Shown piece by piece: positions 1-9,494 of a DNA stretch of 64,000 bases. Position numbers and translations under genes: made by a program. Numbering within the stretch: the stretch's first letter is position 1; each line of letters starts with the position of its first letter. The stretch is from Paulownia fortunei. Taxonomy: Eukaryota > Streptophyta > Magnoliopsida > Lamiales > Paulowniaceae. A model generated the notes under the pieces. It was not told the origin of the DNA, made no database searches, and worked only from the letters and a program-made list of their open reading frames with translations. Location of the stretch: NCBI GenBank assembly GCA_019321725.1, contig CM033108.1, forward strand, positions 6,404,060 to 6,468,059, given 5' to 3'.

Positions 1-1256
1 AATTAGTTTGCTTAATTGAAGATTAGAATCAATTTAAGTTAGAATCAAGTTTACGTTATTTTAATTCGGATTGTGTTCATATTTTAGGGGCTGCCCTAAT
101 AATATGTTTGAATTATTAGTTATTTAATGGCTGCCCTAATGTTTAATGTCTTGAATTAGTAGTAAAATATGGAGTATGCATTATTTTTAAGGTTATGTAA
201 TTGATATGTAATACTTTACAAAAGATTGAAAAGTGTACATGAACTTTAACTAGAATAGACTAAATGATTTATAAAAGGACATTAAATGGTACATGATTTG
301 ATTATCTTAGGCCTTTAATACATCATATCTTCCAAAGAGATTGGTCTTTTCACTTGCCACAAAGTGGACTTGAGGTAAGTGAAGCTTTCATTTGCTGTAT
401 CACAAGAATCATATAATGTTGTCCATGTTTTAATGTGACTGTTACTATTTGTGAAATGATGTAATGTTTGATGCATTTATGGTTTATGAAGCATGATACT
501 ATTAAGGATATAATGATGTTTTTGAAAAAGAAGTATGGTACTTGATTGATGGTCGGGTAGACAAGGGACGCGAGAGGGACCGGCGGACCCAACAAATGGT
601 GGTAAATACTTGAGGTTGAAAAACCAGTATAGGAAAGCCACAATGAATGAGATAGAATACAGCTAATATCTAAGGTTGAAAGACAAGTATGGAAACCCCG
701 TATTATTTCTCTTATTGGCCAATCATTATGAACAGGTTGCAAAAACCGTGGTCTATCGCTATTTAATTAGGTACCACACTTCGAGGGCCCTAAAGAATGA
801 TTTATGAAAGAAAGTTATTAAATTGAATATTGCATTTAATCATTTATGTGATTTGTATGTACGCTATTTGTTATTGCATCAGTTTTACCTTACTGAGCCT
901 TTAGCTCATTAGATTCATGTGATGCAGGTGGAAATGTACAGGTTTAGAGGTTGACTGAGTCTCCAGAACGGCCGGACAGAGATTTGTTCATATGTCATGT
1001 TTCGACCTATTTTGTAGTTTATTTTGAAAACTCTATTTTGTTTTTAAATAAGCCGCTCTGTTATGGTTTTGTAAACAGATGTATTCAGTTTTGATATATG
1101 TATATAGTGTGTTTAAAACGATTCAAGCTCTCTCTTATAGCTAAAAATGGGAACTTTTATTAAAACCATAATTTTAGTATTGATGAAAAATTAACATTTC
1201 TTGACTTAACTGTATCAGCTTGTTTAAGCTCTGCAGTTAGGTTAAGGGATGTTACA
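1..1256 (+). mobile_element. Gypsy chromovirus-type LTR, right part (cut by window edge)
   Basis: The whole stretch is closely similar, in the same orientation, to about 26805-28067, with mostly single-base differences along its length. It ends in TGTTACA, the kind of terminus that pairs with a TGTAATGCCC-type start, and such a start is visible at the other copy (25770). The text near 880-940 (TTACTGAGCCTTTAGCTCAT followed by a TGCAGGTGG-like acceptor) resembles the U5/leader region of Tekay/Del-type gypsy LTRs. The left end lies outside the window, so it cannot be told whether this is a solo LTR or part of a full element. Confidence 0.65.
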
Positions 1257-3420
1257 TAGAGTAACCAGTGTTTCACTGTATACTAAAGACTCTATTGGCA
1301 AATTAGTCCCTTGCTAATCTTTTATGGTAGAGTGTTGACCCAATAAATCAACTGGGGATGAGATTAATTCAGAGGCTCCACCAGATCATGGAGAGGAGCA
1401 CTCTAATGAGGAAAATTAATCTGAAGATGATGAAGAAGTGCATGAAGAATAGCCACAGATAGATGGACATCTACTCCAATGATTTTCACAGGCTAGGCCA
1501 ATTGATATCCATTATTGGAAGAATGATATCACCAGTTTAGTCCTCAACAACAACATAATTGCTCACCTTAACAAAGAATAATATAAAAAGTTCAAGAAAC
1601 ACCTTCAGACTGACAAGAAGACCACCTACATTACCAGCACCATCAAGAAGATTGATGAGTTGGATAACAAATTTCTAGTCATCGAAGAAAATTCCATCAA
1701 GATAGCACAACACTCTATTAGCTAAAATGCCTGATGGCGAATGAATGAAGATAGAAATCACTCACAGGTCTGACGCTCAAGATCAATAGTTAGCTCAACT
1801 TCAAGGAGGAATATCTCATATGACTGCCCAACTATACGAGCTTCTTGGCTTTGTTAACAGAGGGCCACAGTCATAGAGAGCTGATGACGACAAAAATGGA
1901 AAGAAGCACAAGAAGACACACTAAGAGTACTAAAGGAGGTGGATCAAGTAATGGTAAATATCATTTAAATAGAAGATTTTCCTTCCCTATGGTGGAAGTT
2001 CCGGAGAAAGTGTCAGAAAATTTCAACCTTGGGATTACTTGAATGTCAATAACCCAGAGATGTAAAGCAAGAAAGGGTTGAACATTTAACTAAAGTGAAG
2101 ACTAAACTAAAGGTACTTCTTGTACTGTAAATAGTCCCTGGTCTATATTGTAAATCTTCTTTGCAAATTTATATTGTAAATTTTCTTTAGATGAACATAC
2201 ACAGTAGTAAGTCTTCTTTGAGATAAAATAAAAGAATTTTGTCATAACTGAAAAGGGGAAAATTATTATTAGAATTGACGATGATAATTAGTCCACATGT
2301 TAGACCCTAAAACTCTTATAATTTTGTGTTTTGTTAAGAAAATCCATAAGGACAATTTCATGCTACTCTAGACAAATTGAAGAAGGAAATTTCCATTAGT
2401 CAAGTAATGCTAGAAGTATAATAGAGAGAGATGGAGCTATGAGCTCAATTAGGGAGTGGAGCTTACAGTTGAGTTAAGAAGGAACTGGGTACTTATTAAA
2501 CAGTGATTGAGCTGATTCAGTATTGATGACGTGGAGAATAGTCCAATTCAAATAGTCAAAAAATGATATTTCAGTACTAAAAAGGACATTTCTTATTAGA
2601 ATCACAAAAATTAAGGTACGGATAGAAACAAACCAAAGGATCATCAAACTAGAAGATTTTCTTGAAATCTATAAATAAAAGAATGAGAGCTCCTGAACAC
2701 AAGTTAAGAGTTTGAAATTTTTTGACTTAATAAAAAGCACAATACTCTGAAACATTTGAAAGAGTTTACTCACTCAGCATTTACATATTTTTCTTGAGCA
2801 TAGGATGTGTGAGTTCTCAACCAATCACTTGTACCATCATTGAAGTTTAGTTGAGCTTTATGTAGGCTAGATAGCGAGAGTCAACTCTTGTATAAGGTTA
2901 CTCAAGAAACATTAGTCGAGTTCTGTATAGGCTGATTGAGAGTGAAGGGAACAAGTCGAATTCTATGTGACTGGACCTTAGTACTAGAAGTAGGACTTTT
3001 GGAAAAGTCTGCGGATATATACTATATTCCTCCAAAATTTGGAAAATAATGGAATAAAAGGATTACATCCATCTTCAAACTACTATTAATCTATGTTCTT
3101 TTCTATATTGTTTACATATATTTATCTTACATTGTTGCATTAGCATTTCAAAGGTTTTTGCATAAAAACTTCATAATCGAAAGAACATGCTGCTCTAAGT
3201 TAAAACAATCTTTTATCCCCGAAGTGACTTAAATACAATAGAGCAATTTTCAAATAGAGCATCCCACTAAGTTTTCATTAGTGAACTCGAAGTACAAGCA
3301 TTTTTGAAAGATTTTTAAATGCTCTGTACATCAAATCTCTACATCCTTTCATACTACTTCAGACCAATAGGAGATGACACGATATTTATCTAATTTTGAG
3401 AAGCAACATCACACTAGATC
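1257..3420 (+). other. Degraded sequence with coding remnants and a promoter-like block
   Basis: I do not recognise a gene here. Around 1480-1720 a plus-strand frame reads like protein with few stops (for example DIHYWKNDITSLV and later KKIDELDNKFLVIEE), then breaks into frameshifts. A further basic open frame lies at 1845-2042. Downstream, 2525-2535 carries a TGACGTGG motif and 2670-2680 a TCTATAAATA box followed by a transcript-like leader. This order (coding remnant, TGACG element, TATA box, long leader) can occur in an endogenous pararetrovirus intergenic region or in an LTR U3/R. No primer-binding site, reverse transcriptase or coat motif was found, so the origin stays open. Confidence 0.25.
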
Positions 3421-3591
3421 ACTAAAGGGGTTATTTACTTTTTTGATTGGGATGAGGGATGATTGATGAAAAATGTGATGAGATGCGAATTGATATTAAA
3501 TTGTCAAATAAATATTATGTATACTTCATATGATTGAATATGATAATTATGATTATATTGACAAAAATACTCTTCATTAAGAAAAAATCAT

Positions 3592-3825
3592 TTTATTTTT
3601 TTTGTTCCTTTTCCTCTTCTTCTCTTTTCTTTCCCATTCTACCTTTCTTCTCATTTCTCCAGCCAACCACCGCCGCCCTAATTTTTCTCTTCTTTTTCCT
3701 CTTATTCCTCATTTCTCTTCTCCAGCTCGCCGCCACAGTAATTCACCCCTTCTTCCTCTCTTCTTTTCTTCTCCCTTTTTCCTACCTTTTTTTTTCTCTA
3801 GTTCCGCCGTCGCCTTCTTCCTATT

Positions 3826-3878
<53 letters not shown>

Positions 3879-4020
3879 TCTTCTTTTTTTTTCTCCTCCA
3901 CTACTGTTTGTCCATTGTTGTCACAACCACCGCCACCCGTCTTTCCATTTTATTTCTTTTCATTGCAATTTTTTTCTCTTTTTTTTTCTTTTTCTCCCTT
4001 TTCTCCTTTTTCTTCCAATC
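3592..4020 (+). repeat. Pyrimidine-rich low-complexity tract
   Basis: More than 400 bases consist almost only of C and T on the plus strand, with short CAACCACCGCCGCC-type islands. Two overlapping frames stay open across it, but they encode only Ser/Phe/Leu runs, so they are composition artefacts. The flanks (about 3424 and 4165) both show a TTTACTTT-like motif in inverted orientation with loose similarity beyond it, so the block may sit inside a hAT-type non-autonomous element. No clean 8-bp target duplication was found. Confidence 0.6.
3829..3876 (+). repeat. (TC)24 microsatellite
   Basis: An uninterrupted run of about 24 TC dinucleotides lies in the middle of the pyrimidine-rich tract. 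It is a likely length-polymorphic marker. Confidence 0.95.
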
Positions 4021-4177
4021 AGCTAGAAGTGGATCTGTTATATGGGGAAAGAAAAGCTTGGGGGGAAATGGACCTTTTGGTCTTTTTGGCATCACTTGGA
4101 TAACACATCTAACCAAAGCAATGATTAGTGTTGGGCCTTTGATCAACATCGACTATCATCTAACAAAGTAAACATGC

Positions 4178-4653
4178 TGTTGGGCATGATAAACTAGCAT
4201 ACCCATCTTCTCTAACATAGTAAATGTCAAGGAAATGGGCATCAATCATTTGTCTAACTTAAATAATTGTCAATTAAGGTACCTAAATTTAATTTTTTGC
4301 CTAAATTTCATAAACTTATATTTTTTGAAATCTATATAAACCCCTTAACTTTTATTTGTAAAGCATTTCAAAATTAGAGAATCAGTGAGAGTTTGAGAGA
4401 AAAGATAAAGAGAAAAAGCTTGTGAAGAATTTTATGAAGAAAAATTATTGGGTATAATTGAGTATGAGTTGTGAGTTGAAAGTATTATAAACATTTTGTA
4501 TATTTTCTCCTTTTAGTAAAACAATCTACAGTAGGTTCAGAGACGTAGGCACAATTGACTGAACTCCATTATTAAATTTATATGTATTATTTCCATTATT
4601 ATTTCGTATTCTCACTAATCTAATTTATTGGGAATTTGAATAATTTCCCAACA
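4178..4653 (+). mobile_element. Copia-type solo LTR
   Basis: The segment begins TGTTGGGC and ends TTTCCCAACA, giving the 7-bp inverted termini typical of Ty1/copia LTRs. It contains a TATA box (CTATATAAAC near 4333). Near 4535-4560 it has the U5 motif GACGTAGGCACAATTGACTG, which is shared by many plant copia LTRs. No primer-binding site or gag follows, so it is a solo LTR or fragment. The flanking pentamers (CATGC and GTAAA) do not match, so a clean target duplication is not supported. Confidence 0.65.
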
Positions 4654-5478
4654 GTAAATGTCCCTAGAGAATATTATGATTATAGTTGCCGGACAAGGGA
4701 TACCCCCTTCAACCAAAGGTAGGAGATTTTGGCTCTTGAGAAACATTTCAAAGACTATTTTCCATGTGGACAATTGTGATATGTGAGTTTAAGAGGGATG
4801 AAAGTCGATGAATTTTGATATAATGGGGGGTTGAGAAGGAAAATAATGCATAACGGAAGTACCAGATAGTGCCATCATGATTTTGAGGCCAAAGGAACAA
4901 GAAACCGCTAAGAATGGCCAAGATAATCTTAATGGCTTGCTATATAGTTCCATTATTTGTAATGAATTACAGAAATGACGTTGATATACAAGGAAAGACA
5001 CAATATAAGCTATCCAAATGTAAAGCTTAAAATAAAATGGAACCATATTTTTAAAATGATATGCCAACACATCTAACATGATCTGCTAAAAACCATTAGG
5101 TTCTAACAGAATGAGAGATGCAATTTTTTTTTACATCTAAATAGAAAGACTACTAAGAAGATAAAATGTAATTATCATCAATCATCATGGAAAGTATAGA
5201 TGTGGCTATAGAATAACCACATGCATGCAATAGTTGCAAAAAGTTAGAGTGAGGGAGATATCTTAATTATCTTCTCCTTTAAAGATCAATATATAATACG
5301 AAGTTATCATGATAAGTATACATTACAACAAGAAAATATTAATGAGAAGATATGAATGAGTAATATTAAAGTTTCCACTAATTAACATGTAAGGGCATTT
5401 GTTGTATTCTAATAATAGTTTTCACAAATTAAGTAGCGATAAGAATAGTATTTAAAGTTATTTTTGATAATTGAAGGT

Positions 5479-5560
5479 TTATATATAGTGACAAACAGTA
5501 ATATTATCACAAAGTTATTATTGACAATTTTTGTTATGATTAGGTTGTCATTATATATAA
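5479..5560. repeat. Short inverted repeat (hairpin)
   Basis: TTATATATAGTGACAA at 5479-5494 is the reverse complement, with one mismatch, of TTGTCATTATATATAA at 5545-5560. The 16-nt arms flank about 50 bases. It could be a decayed miniature element or a chance AT-rich hairpin. Confidence 0.4.
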
Positions 5561-5695
5561 GTCTCTAATATCATTACATATACACATCATTTTAATAGTT
5601 GTAAATGTGTTTCTGTTCTCGCGATAAAAAATTATGTCATTTAACATATATAATTACCAACAACTTTAACATTATTACTTAACGTCTTGAAATTA

Positions 5696-5713
5696 ATATA
5701 TATATATATATAT
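5696..5713. repeat. (AT)9 microsatellite
   Basis: A short uninterrupted AT dinucleotide run. Confidence 0.85.
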
Positions 5714-7498
5714 TGTAGTTATCTTGCTATGGAATAATAAAATCCAATCCTAATATAAGTATCCAGTAACTACCTAGGCGTTGCATTTTTAAAACTTTAA
5801 GAAACTAATTTTGAAGAGTGCCAAAAACCTAAAGAATCAAGGAGCCTAATTGCTAGTTTTATAAGTTTGAACATAGCGACATCTCGCAATAAATTATCAA
5901 ATGTCGGATTAAGTTAAGTCATAATAATCTAAGTGGAATCTTCTATTCTAAATAGCATTTTATCTTTTATTTTAAAATCATTAATAATATAACCTTTCAC
6001 ATCCAATATGGATAAGCACTGTTAAAGTAAAATAAATTGGAGTTCATGCTACATTCGGACATGGAACCACCATGCCATAGCATTCAACTTATAATTCTTG
6101 GACTGCCATTTAGCGAAGTCATAAGTAATTAGGCCAGAACTCTAATTAATTAACTTTCTAAAATTCCAATCGAACCAAAACTTTTTCCCAAAATTATCTT
6201 TCGGCCACTGAGGAAGATTTGCTGGTGTGCAATACTTCAAATTATAATTCATAAATTTTTTTATTACGGAACAAGTTTACTATATAACTTGTGGCCCCAA
6301 TTTAACAGTAAGACGGAGCATATTAATTTAGCAAAGGCAAAAGGGGAGGAAGATTTGAACCATTACCCTGGCCTAGGTTTGAGACACGTCTACCCTACAG
6401 ATGTATTATAATGTATAATAGTAGTTTTACATTTGTTTAAATATAATAGAATCAGTATATATCATCTCATTTACTTGAATTCAGTTATAAATATTATTCT
6501 ATTTTACGGTGACAGGTACACTGTATATTATCATTTTTAACTTTCTTTCTTTCACATTCTTTAAAATTAAGAGACTGATTTGATCGTCAGAGTTTTAGTT
6601 GAAGAAATCCCCAACTCCCCTACTAATTTATTCATGATGTTGGTCAAAACTAAATACCTTAATTTGGTTTATAGGAGAAATTGAAAACTTTATCCCTACA
6701 TCAGTTTTCATCCACATCAATAATGAATATAAATATTTTTACTTTTATGATTCAATCAATATCACTATTCCATTGTTAATATTTATGTACAAACATTAAG
6801 GATTTATCACCAAATTTATATTCTTGTAATATATTTTTACTCATTAATTTTATATTGTTATTTATTTTTAAAATCTTTTAAAGATTAAAAAGATATTTAA
6901 TTAATAAAAAATAAGAATATTGCAATGTATGAAGTTGAGGTGTTTAAAGCAGTCAAAATCATGATAAGCTCCAACATAGTGAAGGCCAACAAAATTGCAC
7001 CACTTAAACAGTTAACTATTACAATAACTCTCATCGTACAAATATAAATAAGAATGATCCTCAAGGAATTAAGACACAACTACATTGAAGTTAAAGGAAG
7101 TCTCAATATTCTATCAATTTTGAAATTCATCAAATTTAAGAAAATTCAAAATATTCTACGTAAATTCGAACGATTTGTCATTACGTGCACACCAAATTAT
7201 AACCTTCATTTCAGCACTAAATCTTAAATTAATATTGTAAAAATTCAAATCAACTTCAGAAAAAGTCCAAGTGAGGACTCCACCTTCAAGTATTCAAATT
7301 TTATTTTGATTTAATATAATAGTGTTTGATTCTGAATTATGGACTTAAGCCCTAAAATTAACATTATAAAAATTATAATTTAACTTTAAAGGAGATCGGC
7401 GATTCCATCTTTAAAATTTTAGATCCCAAAATTGATGTTCTTGAAGACCAAAACAAATATTGCACTCAAATTTCACAAAATCAATAAATTTGCATTTG

Positions 7499-7521
7499 CC
7501 CCCCCCCCCCCCCCCCCCCCC
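7499..7521 (+). repeat. Poly-C homopolymer, 23 bases
   Basis: Twenty-three consecutive C residues lie in otherwise AT-rich DNA. They could form an i-motif or, on the other strand, a G-quadruplex. Exact length is easily misread by sequencing. Confidence 0.9.
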
Positions 7522-8169
7522 GACTTTGCCTTTGTTTACAATATGTTCTCTATTTCCTATCTACAATAGAAGTTGCAGGGATAGAAAAGCCTATACTTTG
7601 TTTGGTTTCATTTTCAGAATTGTATTTTACTTTTTCGAAAACGAAAAGGAGTTTATCACTAGTATTTTTTGAAAATGATATTTTTATTTTAAAAAAATAT
7701 CAATCATCTATTATAATATTCAAATAATTCTATACCATAATTTACCTAACTAACTATAATAAAACAACATTAATAAGATATTTATAGTTAAAAATGTCTT
7801 ACACTAACTACAACAAACAATATTGACAAAATATTTATAATAAAAAATATTTTCTAAAATATATCACAACATTTCTTTCCAATAAAACATTCAGACACAT
7901 TTTCATTTTCCTTACACATTTTATTCTACAATTCCCAATTGATCCACATTACTATCACATAATTCAAACTAGAATGTGAACATAGAAAACCTATGGGCTC
8001 ATCATCAACTAATTTGAGAAGGGTTTTTACTGCAGCCCATAGATTTGAAACTATCATCACTAAATAAAAAAGAATGATGTTATGTGACAAACTAACTTCA
8101 AACTTTTCTCATCTTCCTTTAATTTAGAAAATATGAATTAGATAAGTAGAAAAAAAAAACAATCTAAAT

Positions 8170-8343
8170 CCTTTTTTCTATTTGATATTTTGTGTCGTAT
8201 TTCACTTCATAGATATATATCAAGTGTATAGAGTATTTTTATAAATATATATTTAACATAAATTATATAAATTTGTTGTATATTGTGGAATGAATTATGA
8301 GATAAAATATCATATTAGAATAGAATTAAAAAAAAAGGCATCC
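8170..8343. mobile_element. MITE-like insertion (copy 1)
   Basis: The left side (TTTTTTCTATTTGATATTTT) and the reverse complement of the right side (a poly-T stretch, then ATATGATATTTTATCTCAT) are similar, giving imperfect terminal inverted repeats around an AT-rich core. The same terminal pattern recurs at about 14345-14505 and 16170-16398. Unit B of the local duplication lacks this segment at the matching place. Boundaries are approximate. Confidence 0.45.
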
Positions 8344-8464
8344 AACCATAAATGAGAGAACATAAACGCACTCAGCAAAATCTATTCCTATTATTTACAA
8401 GTGAAGTAGAGCTTGGAAAACAATCCAACAAAAGAGGAAAAAAAACAAAATCACATTATTGTAT

Positions 8465-9220
8465 ATATAATGTATGGTTGAGGTGTTTAAAGCAGTCAAA
8501 ATTGTTATAAACCCCATCATATTGAAGGCCAACAAAATTGCACCATGTTAGCTGTTAACTATGACAATAACTCTCGTGCTACAAATATAAATAAGGATGA
8601 ATTACAAGAAATTGAGACACAATAATTACATTCAAGTTAGAAGGAGATCTCAAAACTCATTCAAATGAAGTCCATCAAATTAAAAAAAAAAAAACACCAA
8701 AAGTTCTGGGTGAATGCGAACCGTTCGTTATGAGGTTCACACCAAATTATAATGTTTGGTTCAAAATTATAACGATCCTAAATTAACGTTATAAAAATTC
8801 AAATCAATTTTGAAAAAAGTCAAAATGGATACTCCACCTTCAAGTGTTCAAACTCCACAAATTTCTTTATTCAAGATTATAGTTTTTGATTCATAATTAC
8901 GGACCTAAGCCCTTGAATTAACACTAAAAATTCAAATCGAAATTACTATCAAACAATTCAACCTAGAAAGTGAACCATCAAAACCTATAGGCTCATCATC
9001 AACTCATTTTAGGCCGACTAACTTCAACCTTTTTGCTCATCTTCCCTTAATTTAGAAAATATGGATTAAATAAGGTAGAAAAAAAATGAAGTAACAAATC
9101 TACAACAAGAAAAAAATAGGTATCCAACCATGAATGAGAGAACATAAACAATCACATTATTAATATAAAATGCAAAGTAGCTTGGAAAGCATCCAACAAA
9201 AGAAAAAAAGGAAACACAAA
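8465..9220. repeat. Direct duplication, unit B (downstream of PME-A)
   Basis: This is the shorter partner of unit A, lying directly beyond the 3' end of PME-A. The two units are visibly diverged, so the duplication is not recent. No coding sequence was recognised, and the duplicated segment may be old 3'-flanking DNA of a PME gene. Confidence 0.75.
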
Positions 9221-9494
9221 TAAATTAAACCAAAAAAAGTATAATATCAAATACAAATTTGTAAAAACAGAAAAAAGGAAAGAACATACAAACTGTATAT
9301 TTCACTTCACTCCACCATTTTCACACTTGGTTTAATCCAAACTGCTGTCCATGGCCCTATTGTGACCATACTATGAAAGAACCAACCAAGATGATCAAAA
9401 TATAGCAAGAAGTGAAAATAAATCCTTAAATCACACTCCTCCCAAAAACAGTTCCAGATCAGAAAACTTATTGCTTCTAGTCTGTAAAACAGGG

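Larger units (their letters stand above)
4654..6905. other. AT-rich intergenic DNA, no gene recognised
   Basis: A 96-codon minus-strand open frame at 4789-5079 has no recognisable motif and no supporting context. Otherwise the stretch holds only simple AT-rich repeats and one short inverted repeat (5479-5560). No domain, RNA gene or LTR boundary was recognised. Confidence 0.6.
6910..8460. repeat. Direct duplication, unit A (downstream of PME-A)
   Basis: Long blocks recur in the same order and orientation in unit B at 8465-9220. These include the GAGGTGTTTAAAGCAGTCAA block, the CCAACAAAATTGCACCA block, the ACTCCACCTTCAAGT block, the GGCTCATCATCAACT block and the AACCATAAATGAGAGAACAT block. 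Unit A is longer because it also holds roughly 0.5 kb with the poly-C run (about 7395-7930) and a miniature-element-like insertion (about 8170-8343). No coding content was recognised. Confidence 0.75.

Noticed and set aside
3534..4171. Two overlapping 189-codon plus-strand open frames
   Set aside because: They run through the pyrimidine-rich tract and (TC)n microsatellite in different frames and encode only Ser/Phe/Leu runs. Lack of stops follows from composition.
4178..4653. Claiming a clean target duplication for the copia solo LTR
   Set aside because: The flanking pentamers differ (CATGC and GTAAA). Only the termini and internal LTR motifs support it.
4789..5079. Minus-strand 96-codon open frame as a gene
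   Set aside because: No recognisable domain, no neighbouring exons and no promoter evidence. It is within the length expected by chance in this composition.
7460..7672. Plus-strand frame with a poly-proline run
   Set aside because: The prolines come from the poly-C homopolymer, and nothing else supports a gene.
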